The translations under genes and the position numbers were made by a program. A stretch of DNA of 64,000 nt from assembly GCA_029262875.1 (NCBI GenBank), contig JAJCYO010000147.1, positions 1 to 64,000 of the forward strand, in the 5' to 3' direction. This document shows positions 25,562-35,031 of the stretch, in pieces; the stretch's first letter is position 1, and each line of letters starts with the position of its first letter. Origin of the DNA: Flavobacteriales bacterium (lineage in GTDB: Bacteria > Bacteroidota > Bacteroidia > Flavobacteriales_E > Vicingaceae). A model generated the notes under the pieces. That model saw only the letters and a program-made list of their open reading frames with translations. It was not told where the DNA came from and ran no database searches.

Positions 25562-27703
25562 TTAAACTAATTCAAAATCGAGCTGCTTTTTAACCAAATC
25601 AGCCCGTCTAACTTTTATTTTCACTTCATCCCCCATCCGATATTCTTGTCCTGTTCGTTGTCCTCGAGCACAATAGTTTGGCGGATCAAAAGTGTAGAAA
25701 TCACCTTCAATGTCATTTAACCGAACCATGCCTTCACAAAGACTGTCAGTTATTTGGACGTATAAACCCCATTCACTTACTCCAGAAATAACACCTTCAA
25801 ATTCTTCCCCAATCTTATCTTGTAGAAATTCTACTTGTTTGTATTTGATTGAAGTTCTTTCAGCTTCAGTTGCAGAAATTTCCATTTTAGAAGAATGTTT
25901 ACATTGATCTTCAATTTCTTGCTGATTGGCTGAACTACCACCGTCTAAGTAGTGTTGCAATAATCGGTGGACCATTACATCAGGGTACCTTCTAATGGGA
26001 GATGTAAAATGAGAATAATGATTGAAACCTAATCCATAATGGCCAATGTTATTAGAGGAATAAACTGCTTTTGCCATTGTTCTAATGGTCAATTGCTCTA
26101 TCATGTCTTCTTCATTTGTACCCTTTACTTTACTTAATAGGCTATTTATGGAGCCAGCAACTTCTTTATTTTCAACCCTTAAATCGTATCCGAATTTTTT
26201 CACAAAATTAGAAAGTGAAAGTAATTTTTCTTGATTGGGTTCATCATGAATTCGATAGACAAATGTTTTTGCCTTTTGTCCTTTAGGCACTTTACCGATA
26301 AATTCTGCAACGCGTTTATTGGCTAACAGCATAAACTCTTCAATTAGTTTATTGGCATCTTTGCTCTCTTTAAAGTAAACTCCAGTTGGAGTTCCCTCTA
26401 AATCTAATTGAAATTTTACTTCAACTCTATCAAATGCTATAGAGCCTTTTTTAAATCGTTCTTTGCGAAGGATTTTTGCTAATTTGTCGAGCTGTAGAAT
26501 TTCCTCTACTAAATCTCCTTCCTTTTTTTCTATCCTCTCTTGAGCTTCTTCATAGGTAAACCTTCTGTCAGAAAAAATTACTGTCCTTCCAAACCACTCA
26601 TTGATAATAGTTGCCTTTTCATCTAATTCAAAAACTGCGGCAAAGCATAATTTGGTTTCATGAGGCCTCAATGAGCATGCTTGATTGGATAATATTTCTG
26701 GTAACATGGGCACCACTCTATCCACTAAATAAACAGAAGTAGCTCTTTTGTAAGCTTCATTATCCAATAAAGATCCTGGCTGAATGTAATGAGATACATC
26801 AGCAATGTGAATACCTATTTCCCAATTGCCATTTTTTAATTTTTTGAGTGACAAAGCATCGTCAAAATCTTTGGCGTCTTTTGGATCAATGGTAAAAGTA
26901 GTGGTTGTTCTAAAGTCTCTTCTTTTTTTTATTTCTTGGGCAGAGATCTCCAAATCTAATTTTTTTGCAGCTTTTTCTACCTTGAAAGGGAATTCATAGG
27001 GCAAACCAAATTCGGCTAAAATAGCATGCATTTCGGTGTCATTTTCACCAGGCTTACCAAGAACTTTAACAATTTTACCAAAAGGATTTTTTTTATCTAA
27101 TGGCCATTCAGTCATTTTTGCAATGACCTTATCTCCATCTTGTGCATTTTTCAGCTTATCGTTAGAGATAAAAATATCTACAGGCATTCGTTGGTTATCA
27201 GTGATGACAAAAGAAAAATTAGTCGATTTTTCAAGTACTCCAACAAATTCTGTTTGAGCTCTTTCAACCACTTCAACTACCTCTCCTTCTATTTTTTTGG
27301 ACATCTTTCCAGAGAAAATATTCACTTTAACAATGTCCCCATTAAGGGCAGTATTGGTATTTCTTGCATTGATGTAGATGTCGGACGCTGTTCCTTCAAC
27401 AACAATGTAAGCAGCCCCTCTTGAAGTCATGTCTACTTTTCCTTGTATGAAGTTTTCAGAAGCTTTTAACCGATATTTACCTCGTTGTGTTTCGTATAGC
27501 TTTCCTTGATCAACCAATTCATTAAGAATAATGGTAATCAGTTTTTTGTTGGAGACATCTCTAAACCCAAACGCTTTACTCAGTTGTTTATAATTGAATG
27601 ATTTCGTAGGGTTTTTGTCAAAAACAGCAACAATTTGCTGTAGTAAATCGTGCTTAAATGAACCAGATTTTCTCGACTTTTTATTTTTCTTCTTTTTAGC
27701 CAT
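25562..27703 (-). CDS. rnr: Ribonuclease R
   Basis: 713-aa 3'-5' exoribonuclease that degrades structured RNA. A Lys-rich N-terminus (MAKKKKNKKSRK) is followed by a winged-helix region (about 16-80), cold-shock/OB domains (about 85-215), an RNB catalytic domain (about 255-585) and an S1 domain at the C-terminus. The RNB metal-binding motif TIDPKDAKDFDDALS (D273/D276/D279/D281/D282 region) is intact, as are ADVSHYIQPG and FTSPIRRYPDVMVHR. Length and order match RNase R rather than RNase II. The gene stands alone at its 5' side, behind the terminator at 27734-27756. Confidence 0.95.
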   Translation of the reverse strand: MAKKKKNKKSRKSGSFKHDLLQQIVAVFDKNPTKSFNYKQLSKAFGFRDVSNKKLITIILNELVDQGKLYETQRGKYRLKASENFIQGKVDMTSRGAAYIVVEGTASDIYINARNTNTALNGDIVKVNIFSGKMSKKIEGEVVEVVERAQTEFVGVLEKSTNFSFVITDNQRMPVDIFISNDKLKNAQDGDKVIAKMTEWPLDKKNPFGKIVKVLGKPGENDTEMHAILAEFGLPYEFPFKVEKAAKKLDLEISAQEIKKRRDFRTTTTFTIDPKDAKDFDDALSLKKLKNGNWEIGIHIADVSHYIQPGSLLDNEAYKRATSVYLVDRVVPMLPEILSNQACSLRPHETKLCFAAVFELDEKATIINEWFGRTVIFSDRRFTYEEAQERIEKKEGDLVEEILQLDKLAKILRKERFKKGSIAFDRVEVKFQLDLEGTPTGVYFKESKDANKLIEEFMLLANKRVAEFIGKVPKGQKAKTFVYRIHDEPNQEKLLSLSNFVKKFGYDLRVENKEVAGSINSLLSKVKGTNEEDMIEQLTIRTMAKAVYSSNNIGHYGLGFNHYSHFTSPIRRYPDVMVHRLLQHYLDGGSSANQQEIEDQCKHSSKMEISATEAERTSIKYKQVEFLQDKIGEEFEGVISGVSEWGLYVQITDSLCEGMVRLNDIEGDFYTFDPPNYCARGQRTGQEYRMGDEVKIKVRRADLVKKQLDFELV

Positions 27704-27733
27704 AATAATATTGCTGACTAAAATAGGAATAAA

Positions 27734-27756
27734 AAAAGCGGGAAACTCCCGCTTTT
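27734..27756 (-). terminator. Intrinsic terminator downstream of the first 550-aa PKD gene
   Basis: 10-bp stem AAAAGCGGGA / TCCCGCTTTT with an AAC loop, 38 bp after the PKD gene stop. On the minus strand it is followed by a run of seven T (27737-27731). Confidence 0.88.
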
Positions 27757-27793
27757 AGAAAATGTATTATTCTTTTATTAACTACGATAATAA

Positions 27794-29446
27794 TTATTTA
27801 CTCAAAATTAATTTTTTCACGTGAGTAGCATTATTTGTCTTGATGTTTAGTAGATAAATACCATTTGGGATGTCTTCAGCATCCCATTGTAATTTGTTAA
27901 CACCAACATTCATGTCTCTATTGGCAATTGTATTCACTTTTTCACCTAATAAATTGCTAATGAAAATTTGAACAGGACCTTGTTCACTTAAATTAAGCTC
28001 AATGGTTATACTGTTTTTAAAAGGGTTAGGGTATGCATTAACGTGAGAGGTTAATTCATTATTTTCTATACTGGTAAGTACAGGCGCTAACGTAGCCATT
28101 GAGAATCCAGCCGATTTATAGACAAGTCCTCCTGCGCTGATAGAATCGCAATAGGTATCATTACAACCACTTCCATCATCAACAGTTAAGCATATTTGGA
28201 AAGGCCCATTGGTAGCATAAGTGTAATTTGGATATTGTAATGTAGATGTATTTCCATCTCCAAAATTCCAGAAGTAAGTTAGGTTACTTCCTGTAGCAGT
28301 ATTATAGACAATAACATTTGACGGACTCGCTGAATCTGGGACAATTACAAATGAGGCATTACATTGAGGGCCACCAGTAGCTCCACTTACAGAGATGGTG
28401 TAAAAATAGTAATCTTGACAATTGGTCAAGGAATCATAAATGTTTAAGCTTACTACATATGTTCCATTATTTGTGTAGGTGTGATTAGGGTTTGTGACGG
28501 TGCTTTGGTTTCCATCACCAAAATTCCAGGTAAAATCTGTAGGAAGCCCTGTTGAGTTATCATTAAATTGAAAATTCCCATTCCCATTATCTGTATAAGT
28601 AAACCCTGCATTAAAACTGGTGCAAACATTTCCTATTGCATTTGTAACGGTAACAGTATCACAATATGTTACGGTACAACCTTGGTTGCTATCTATAGCG
28701 GTCAAGCAAACTTGGTATGTTCCATTGAGTAGAAAATTATGAGTTGGGTTAGAAGAACTATCTGGAGGGGTTCCGTCACCAAAACTCCAATCTTCACTGG
28801 TAAATGACCCTGTAGATAAAGAAGTGAAATTTACATCTCCATTAGAACCATATGTAAAAGAATAGTTAGCTACAGCACCGCAAGGAGCAGAGATGGTTAC
28901 CGTTTGGTAAAGCGTATCACCACACCACGAAATCGTGTCATTCATAGCTAAAGAAACGGTATATGTTCCAGGTGCAGCATAGTTGTGCGATAATGTATCA
29001 TTTAGAGTTGTTATACTCGTATTCCCATCTCCAAAATCCCAATAATTTTTTATAGCTCCATTATCAGAAGTAGAATATGGTGTGAGGTTAAGGGTTAGCC
29101 CATTTATTGAAGTGGCAAAATTTGCATAACAAGGATTACCAGTAGTGACAACAATTGTATCACAAAAAGTACTTGTACATAATGAATCACTTACCGTTAA
29201 ACAGACATTATATGAACCATTATTGATAAATGTATCGATCGGGTTTGTTAACGAGGAAGTATTTCCATTGTCAAAATTCCAGAAAGAGGTAGTGTAACTT
29301 CCGGTTGAGGTGTTGGTGAAAATTGCCTCTAAGTTCCCGTTGATGGTATAAGTAAATGATGCATTACATTGTGTAAATGCGTTATTTTGAACACCAACAA
29401 GACATACAAAAAAGAATAATGTTGATAATAGTTTGATTGACTTCAT
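27794..29446 (-). CDS. PKD-repeat protein with T9SS type A sorting domain (paralogue 1)
   Basis: 550-aa exported protein. A signal peptide (about 1-26, ending NAFTQ) precedes five PKD-type modules (WNFDNGN, WDFGDGN, WSFGDGT, WNFGDGN, WNFGDGN). A linker with LVYKSAGFSM follows, then a type A sorting domain (HVNAYPNPFKNSITIELNLS, IPNGIYLLNI, VKKLILSK end). It is the same length and architecture as the protein at 32711-34363. It lies 47 bp downstream of another T9SS cargo gene on the same strand, suggesting an operon, and its 3' side has a strong terminator. No catalytic domain is present; a surface or stalk protein is likely. Confidence 0.9.
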   Translation of the reverse strand: MKSIKLLSTLFFFVCLVGVQNNAFTQCNASFTYTINGNLEAIFTNTSTGSYTTSFWNFDNGNTSSLTNPIDTFINNGSYNVCLTVSDSLCTSTFCDTIVVTTGNPCYANFATSINGLTLNLTPYSTSDNGAIKNYWDFGDGNTSITTLNDTLSHNYAAPGTYTVSLAMNDTISWCGDTLYQTVTISAPCGAVANYSFTYGSNGDVNFTSLSTGSFTSEDWSFGDGTPPDSSSNPTHNFLLNGTYQVCLTAIDSNQGCTVTYCDTVTVTNAIGNVCTSFNAGFTYTDNGNGNFQFNDNSTGLPTDFTWNFGDGNQSTVTNPNHTYTNNGTYVVSLNIYDSLTNCQDYYFYTISVSGATGGPQCNASFVIVPDSASPSNVIVYNTATGSNLTYFWNFGDGNTSTLQYPNYTYATNGPFQICLTVDDGSGCNDTYCDSISAGGLVYKSAGFSMATLAPVLTSIENNELTSHVNAYPNPFKNSITIELNLSEQGPVQIFISNLLGEKVNTIANRDMNVGVNKLQWDAEDIPNGIYLLNIKTNNATHVKKLILSK

Positions 29447-29493
29447 GATCTTTTATATTTAGAAACCTAAAGGTATACTTTATTTTAGCATAA

Positions 29494-30171
29494 TTAGTGT
29501 TTTATCAACTTATAGTTGAGTTCTTCTTCCCTTTTTAGTTCTAATTTAAGGAAATACATTCCTCTTGGTAAATGAGAAATGTTAATTTTTGACTTGAACT
29601 TTTCATCATAGATCAATTGCCCTTTTAAGTTGTAAATTCTTACGTGTTTAATGTCAATATTTTGATCATATTTGTCAATATGGATGTAATTTTTTAGCGG
29701 GTTTGGATAGACCGAGAATGCATTGTATAAATCTTGATTTTCTGTTACTCCAAGCGCTTGTGTTACAAATACGTTTGTTTGAAATGTATCTAACGTAGTT
29801 AGTGTTGCTGCTACCGGCCATATCACAACAACGTTTCCACCAAAACGGTAACCATTATTATTGTCGAAAGTATCAGGAATAAATATGTTTGCCGTATCTA
29901 AATTCAAGAACCCAACAACAGCTTGAGATCCAACGGTATCAATAGATTGAACTCCAGCAGAACTGTCTACTCCGGCTACAAGGTAGATGGTTCCTGTAAA
30001 AGGACTTGGTCCAAAATATTGGACATCAATGGTATACCCACTGTTGCTGCCATAACTCACAGAATCGGGAACACTTAACGCTGAGGTTGTATCTATGATT
30101 GATAGGGATTGTGAATAGCTATTGCCTCCTATAAAAATGGTTAGCAATGCAACTAATAATAGTTTTTTCAT
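29494..30171 (-). CDS. Small T9SS type A cargo of unknown function
   Basis: 225-aa exported protein with a signal peptide (about 1-20, ending NSYSQS). The middle (about 25-145, YTIDVQYFGPSPFTGTIYLV) is beta-rich, perhaps one Ig-like fold. The C-terminal 75 residues (NAFSVYPNPLKNYIHIDKY, LPRGMYFLKL) are a type A sorting domain. I recognise no family for the mature part. It is upstream of, and probably co-transcribed with, the first 550-aa PKD gene. A TAAGTTTG box on the minus strand at 30199-30192 is a candidate -7 element, without a clear -33 TTG. Confidence 0.8.
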   Translation of the reverse strand: MKKLLLVALLTIFIGGNSYSQSLSIIDTTSALSVPDSVSYGSNSGYTIDVQYFGPSPFTGTIYLVAGVDSSAGVQSIDTVGSQAVVGFLNLDTANIFIPDTFDNNNGYRFGGNVVVIWPVAATLTTLDTFQTNVFVTQALGVTENQDLYNAFSVYPNPLKNYIHIDKYDQNIDIKHVRIYNLKGQLIYDEKFKSKINISHLPRGMYFLKLELKREEELNYKLIKH

Positions 30172-30252
30172 GTCTTAAGTTTAATATGAATCAAACTTAT
30201 AACTATTAATTGAAATTAAATAATTAGTTTTATTTAAATCTTACTCGTTAAA

Positions 30253-31686
30253 ATGAATGGATTATATGATATTATTTCTATTTTAAATAGAGAAGAAAGT
30301 AGAAATCTTAAGATATTTTTGAATAGAACAAATGCTTCTGGAGACAGGAAAGATATCGCTTTGTTTGATTTTGCAAAAAAGAACCACTCAAACATTGATG
30401 AATCACAAATAGTAAACCGACTTTATAATAAGGAAGATAAAAACTCTTTTTATCGCTTAAAAAATAGATTACAGAACGATATCAATAAAAGTTTACTGCT
30501 GTTAAATTACAATAGGTCGGACTACAATAATGTGGTTAACTTAATGAGCTTAGCTAAACTTTTTCAGCAGAAGGGAAGTTATCAAATAGCATTTGATTAC
30601 CTTAAAAAAGCAGAAAAGAAGGCAACGAAAAATGAATTTTTTGATCTCTTAGATTTAATCTATAGTGATTTGATTCGCTTGTCACACGAAAGTGTGGAGT
30701 TTAACCCGATTGAATATATTGATAAAAGAAAAGAAAATCATAAGAGTTTACATGTACTTCAAGAAATAGATGATGTATTGGCTGCATTAATTTATCGAGT
30801 AAAGATTTCTCAAAATTTTTCCACTCACAATTATCAGTTTACGGAAGTATTGCAAAAGACGATTAACGATTATGTGGATAGTGATGAGGTGAAAAAAAGT
30901 GCCAAACTGCGTTTTAAAATATACCATTCTATTAGTCGAATCTTACTTCAGCAGAATGACTTCAAATCTTTGGAGGAGTACTTACAAAAGACATACTATG
31001 AATTTTTGGAGGAGAAGCTTTTTGATAAGTCCAACCATGAGACCAAACTTCAAATGTTAACCTATTTGGCTAATTCATTATTTAAGAATGATAAAATAGA
31101 GGAGTCCTTGGCGAAAGCAGAAGAATTGTACCTGGCTATGCAAGAATACAATGGCTGGCTGCATGATAAATATTTATTTTATTACTATAATTCACTGGTA
31201 ATCAATTATCAGGTAACGGATAAACAAAAAGCAATTGAAGTTTTATTAGAAGCAAAAACAAAAAAAGCCATTCAGCAATTGCCAATGTTTATTGTGTTTA
31301 TCTATTTAAATTTAGCGGTCTTCTATTTTGATTTAAAGAACTTTAAGGAAGCACGAAAAAATTTGGCACGACTAAAAAGGGAAGAGAGTTTCAACTCTTT
31401 GGATGCTGTGTTCAGACTAAAAATTCATGTAACAGAATTGCAAACGATTTACGAAATTGGGGACATTGATTTATTTGACTACCAATTAAATATTGTTCGC
31501 AAAGACTTTAAGGAGCTGCTGAAAAAAGCAGACTACCAAAGGGAGAATCAGTTTATAAAAATTCTATCTAAAATGGATGATACTTCCGTTTCAAAAAAAA
31601 TTGAAGAATTTTTAACACATCATAATGAAGAGGGTGTGGCCGATAATGACATTATTAATTATAACATTTGGTTAAAGAGTAAATAA
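30253..31686 (+). CDS. Cytoplasmic helical-repeat-like protein, unknown function
   Basis: 477-aa protein without signal peptide or membrane segment. It is strongly alpha-helical, Lys/Glu/Leu-rich, with stretches such as NLMSLAKLFQQKGSYQIAFDYLKKAEKKA and LAVFYFDLKNFKEARKNLARLKREES that resemble TPR helices. The N-terminal 80 residues (ISILNREESRNLKIFLNRT) look like a separate small helical domain, repeated in other Bacteroidota proteins as I recall, but I cannot name it. It is the only plus-strand gene between two PKD operons and ends at a strong bidirectional terminator. A scaffold or regulatory role is conceivable, but unproven. Confidence 0.72.
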   Translation: MNGLYDIISILNREESRNLKIFLNRTNASGDRKDIALFDFAKKNHSNIDESQIVNRLYNKEDKNSFYRLKNRLQNDINKSLLLLNYNRSDYNNVVNLMSLAKLFQQKGSYQIAFDYLKKAEKKATKNEFFDLLDLIYSDLIRLSHESVEFNPIEYIDKRKENHKSLHVLQEIDDVLAALIYRVKISQNFSTHNYQFTEVLQKTINDYVDSDEVKKSAKLRFKIYHSISRILLQQNDFKSLEEYLQKTYYEFLEEKLFDKSNHETKLQMLTYLANSLFKNDKIEESLAKAEELYLAMQEYNGWLHDKYLFYYYNSLVINYQVTDKQKAIEVLLEAKTKKAIQQLPMFIVFIYLNLAVFYFDLKNFKEARKNLARLKREESFNSLDAVFRLKIHVTELQTIYEIGDIDLFDYQLNIVRKDFKELLKKADYQRENQFIKILSKMDDTSVSKKIEEFLTHHNEEGVADNDIINYNIWLKSK

Positions 31687-31718
31687 AAAGGGTAGTTGAT
31701 CATCAACTACCCTTTTTT
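31685..31718. terminator. Bidirectional intrinsic terminator between convergent genes
   Basis: 15-bp perfect stem AAAAAGGGTAGTTGA / TCAACTACCCTTTTT with a TCA loop, overlapping the end of the plus-strand stop codon. T-runs on both sides suit termination in both directions. Confidence 0.92.
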
Positions 31719-31731
31719 AAAGTGACGTCCT

Positions 31732-32691
31732 TTACGGAAGGCCATTAATTATAACATCTAAATTAGCAGAAGTTGTAGGGACCATGTTAATCTGATATGT
31801 CTGATTATTAGTTGGCAATACATCTAATAATCCATAATATAATTGTCCATCAACTACAGAAATAACTAAAAGGTTTAGGTCTACTGAACCGAGATGACTT
31901 TCGGAAATTGTATTTCCCGAAATAGATCCCCAGCCAACATCTCCAACTGGCCATACGGCATTCTCTCCTTTAAATACGGCAAAAGCATTGGTGTTTTGGT
32001 TGTTTAATCCAGCCACTCCAGAAAGCTGGAAGGTGCAATTAAAGTAAGTAATGCCAGACATGAAAGCATCAATATTGGCCCATCCCAATGAATCTAAATT
32101 GCAAGAGTAAGTGCCATCAACTGAATTGAAGTTAAACCCTGAACCACTGAAAGCTGAATCTACTGGTTGCCAGTTTATTGAATCTGGATTTTCTATACCC
32201 CCCGCAAAGAATAACTCCATCCAAGGATCTTCAGCTTGAGCAGGAATCTCTACATTAATGAATTGTCCATCTTGTACATTAAGCACATTGCCATTTTGCG
32301 ATGCTTCTATAAAAAATTCTCCTCCTGAGTTTAATACATTCCCGTAATTTACTGGAAATATACCAGAAAATACCATGTTCTTATTTGAGAAAATTTCCTT
32401 CATTTTTAAGGTGACACTTCCTAAAACAGGTTGTCCATTAGCTGTAATAAATGCATTGGCAGGAACCGTAATTTCTGATCCATTTTGAGTTGTGAAAGCT
32501 CCTCCATTCTCGGCCATTAGTTGGAATGTTTCTGTTTGAGGATTATTGCCGTTGAAATACTCATTTATAGAGGAAAACGATTCTGTTGTTGTTCCTACTG
32601 TAGGTTGAGGTTGAATTGGATCAACGTCCTTCTTGCATGATAGGAGCGCAAGAATTATCGTTGCACCTAATATGTAATTTAATTTTTTCAT
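31732..32691 (-). CDS. Lipoprotein with a ZU5-like beta domain
   Basis: 319-aa predicted lipoprotein: signal ends LALLSCKKD (Cys19). Residues about 55-155 (GSEITVPANAFITANGQPV, then SVTLKMKEIFSNKNMVFSG) have the VPANAF and GxVxVxxxE pattern of ZU5-like domains found in exported Bacteroidota proteins. The rest is beta-rich with no motif I recognise. It lies 19 bp behind the second 550-aa PKD gene on the same strand and is probably co-transcribed with it, so the two may act together on the cell surface. Confidence 0.72.
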   Translation of the reverse strand: MKKLNYILGATIILALLSCKKDVDPIQPQPTVGTTTESFSSINEYFNGNNPQTETFQLMAENGGAFTTQNGSEITVPANAFITANGQPVLGSVTLKMKEIFSNKNMVFSGIFPVNYGNVLNSGGEFFIEASQNGNVLNVQDGQFINVEIPAQAEDPWMELFFAGGIENPDSINWQPVDSAFSGSGFNFNSVDGTYSCNLDSLGWANIDAFMSGITYFNCTFQLSGVAGLNNQNTNAFAVFKGENAVWPVGDVGWGSISGNTISESHLGSVDLNLLVISVVDGQLYYGLLDVLPTNNQTYQINMVPTTSANLDVIINGLP

Positions 32692-32710
32692 GATAATTGT
32701 CTTTTAAAAT

Positions 32711-34363
32711 TTATTTATTCAGTATTAGTTTTTTAACCTGAGCGGAATGACCTGTTTCAATGTTTAACAAATAAACACCATTAGACAGGTTGCTTGCATT
32801 CCATTTAAGTGTGTTAACCCCCATACTCAACTCTTGATTATTAATTTGAGCAACCTTGTTTCCTAAGACGTCTGTAACAAAAACGTTTACTTGAGTTTGT
32901 TCATTCATATTAAGCTCAATGGTTAGATTGTTTTTAACCGGGTTTGGATAAGCGTTAAATTCTGAAATCACTTCAGCACTCTCTTCAATACCAGTAGCAT
33001 TTGGAGCTTGAACGTTTATGGTAAAACCACTTTGTTTTAGTACAATTCCACCAGCATTTATTGAGTCGCAGTAAGTACTTATACATCCAGCACCATCATT
33101 AATAGTCAAACAAAGTAGAAAGGGACCTGGAGTTGAGTAGGTATAACTAGGATAAGCTAATGTAGAAGTGTTTCCGTCACCAAAATTCCAAAAATAGGTT
33201 AGGTTGTTACCTGTAGAACTGTTTATAACAATAACATTCCCAGCATTTGCACTATCGGCATAAACAATAAACCCTGCCTGACACGCAACAGCACTTGATG
33301 CACCTGTAACATTAATTGTGGCTAAGTAATAATCATAACAATTAGAATCTAAAGGATCAGAAGCTACTAATTGAACGGTGTAAACTCCATTGACTAAATA
33401 TGTATGGTTTGGATTGGTACTGTTAGATGTACCTCCATCTCCGAAATACCAGTAATAATTTAGCCCAGTACCTGTTGAGTTATTAGTAAAACTGTAATTT
33501 CCGCCACCATTATCTACGAGACTGAAAAGTGCATTGACGCTACATGGAGGAGTTGTCCCTGTTATTTGAATACTATCACAATAGGTGTCAGAGCATCCTG
33601 AGAGGGAGTCATAAACCGATAAGCAGACAACGTAGCTTCCATTGGTTGAATAAGTGTTAGATGGGTTTGCGGTATAGCCCCAATTGCCATCACCAAAATT
33701 CCAACTAGAATAGAGTCCACTACCTGTTGAGGTATTGGTAAAACTAATGCTTCCGTTGCCATTATCTACAGATGTAAAGTTGGCTGCAATGTTGCAGGGT
33801 TGAGCTGCTGTTACAACAACTGATGTACAAAGGGTATCCGTACAAAAATTATTATCGACAACAACAAGACATGCATTATAATTACCATTAATCGTATAAG
33901 TATGAGAAGGGCTTGAGAGGTTAGAGGTATTTCCGTCACCAAAATCCCATAAGTAAGTATAAGGCGCAGTACCATTTGTTATGGATGAAGAAAAGGTATA
34001 ATTTCCATTGCCATTATCAACACTTGATGCACTACCTGTTAAGGAACACTGGACGGCTTGAGTAACTATTACCGATTGACAAATTGAATCAATACAACTT
34101 GTATTTGAGTCTATGATGGTTAAACATACCCAGTAATTGCCATTATTAAGGTAAGAATGGCTTGGGTTTTGGAGAGCAGAGGTGTTGCCATCACCAAAAT
34201 CCCAAAAATAACTGTTTCCTCCAGTCGAAGTCGAAGTAAACGTCCAAATAGCTGGAAAGCTGGTTATTTGGTAGGTAAATGATGCGCTACATTGAGCATT
34301 AGTAGTGCCTATACTCAATGAGCCAATAAACACAATTAACATTAATTTAAATAGATTTTTCAT
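32711..34363 (-). CDS. PKD-repeat protein with T9SS type A sorting domain (paralogue 2)
   Basis: 550-aa exported protein closely parallel to that at 27794-29446. It has a signal peptide (about 1-24, ending GTTNAQ) and five PKD modules (WDFGDGN, WDFGDGN, WNFGDGN, WYFGDGG, WNFGDGN). A GIVLKQSGFTI linker and a type A sorting domain (NAYPNPVKNNLTIELNMN, LSNGVYLLNI, VKKLILNK) follow. Even the tail phrases are shared (STYCDSINAGG vs DTYCDSISAGG). The 142-bp stretch upstream (34364-34505) has no clear promoter or palindrome. A lipoprotein gene follows after 19 bp. Confidence 0.9.
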   Translation of the reverse strand: MKNLFKLMLIVFIGSLSIGTTNAQCSASFTYQITSFPAIWTFTSTSTGGNSYFWDFGDGNTSALQNPSHSYLNNGNYWVCLTIIDSNTSCIDSICQSVIVTQAVQCSLTGSASSVDNGNGNYTFSSSITNGTAPYTYLWDFGDGNTSNLSSPSHTYTINGNYNACLVVVDNNFCTDTLCTSVVVTAAQPCNIAANFTSVDNGNGSISFTNTSTGSGLYSSWNFGDGNWGYTANPSNTYSTNGSYVVCLSVYDSLSGCSDTYCDSIQITGTTPPCSVNALFSLVDNGGGNYSFTNNSTGTGLNYYWYFGDGGTSNSTNPNHTYLVNGVYTVQLVASDPLDSNCYDYYLATINVTGASSAVACQAGFIVYADSANAGNVIVINSSTGNNLTYFWNFGDGNTSTLAYPSYTYSTPGPFLLCLTINDGAGCISTYCDSINAGGIVLKQSGFTINVQAPNATGIEESAEVISEFNAYPNPVKNNLTIELNMNEQTQVNVFVTDVLGNKVAQINNQELSMGVNTLKWNASNLSNGVYLLNIETGHSAQVKKLILNK

Positions 34364-34505
34364 GGTTCTTTGTTTTAATTACACCACAAATATTGGATGA
34401 AATACAGTCTAAATAAAACAAATTACTATAGAAACTTACGCGTTCAAATCATGAATAAACCATAAGAACGTTATTTTTATGCAAATACTTTAAAGAAAAA
34501 CTTAC

Positions 34506-34940
34506 TTATTCCCACTCTTTCAGTTTGTCAAACAATTCTTTATGGAGGTCAGTGAGTTCTTTGTCAGGGTTGAAATTATAACTCCCCCAAACAATTTTAT
34601 TGATAGATGTTTTTCCTATTCTCACATCTATATAATAGGTCATGTTTCCAGGGTTATTCATTTCTATGCCTTCTAAACTGAGCTCTTCTATTTTTTCCAA
34701 AAAGTAGTTTAAATCTATTTTTTCAATGTCTTTAAAGTAGACTTCTCTGTCATACCTAAAGTCATACTTGTGTACTTTCCCATTTTCACTTAAAATAAAC
34801 TCAGTATACTCTCCAGTAAAACCACCTCCTTGCCCAACGGCATATCTTTTTCCTTGAGGAGTGGTGGCTGACTTTACTTCTTCAACAGTTTTACAACTGA
34901 AGAGGATAACTACAAATAATACGGATATAAGTCCTCGCAT
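34506..34940 (-). CDS. Small lipoprotein of unknown function
   Basis: 144-aa predicted lipoprotein (MRGLISVLFVVILFSCKTV, Cys16). The mature part (about 125 residues) alternates beta strands and an amphipathic helix (IDLNYFLEKIEELSLEGIEM). The GGGFTGEYTEFILSENGKV segment recalls small exported proteins of Bacteroidota, but I cannot name a family. It stands alone, divergent from the tonB pair. Confidence 0.72.
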   Translation of the reverse strand: MRGLISVLFVVILFSCKTVEEVKSATTPQGKRYAVGQGGGFTGEYTEFILSENGKVHKYDFRYDREVYFKDIEKIDLNYFLEKIEELSLEGIEMNNPGNMTYYIDVRIGKTSINKIVWGSYNFNPDKELTDLHKELFDKLKEWE

Positions 34941-34990
34941 TTTATGGAAATAATATTAATTCTACATCTAAATACTAAAAGTATATAAAA

Positions 34991-35008
34991 TACAGTTATA
35001 TAACTGTA
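34991..35008. promoter_or_regulatory. 18-bp perfect palindrome upstream of the first tonB gene
   Basis: TACAGTTATATAACTGTA is a perfect palindrome without spacer, ending 23 bp before the ATG at 35032. Its position between the divergent lipoprotein gene and the tonB pair suits an operator bound by a symmetric dimer. The surrounding 91-bp gap has no clear TAnnTTTG box. Confidence 0.55.
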
Positions 35009-35031
35009 CTAACCAATAAATTACTGCTACC

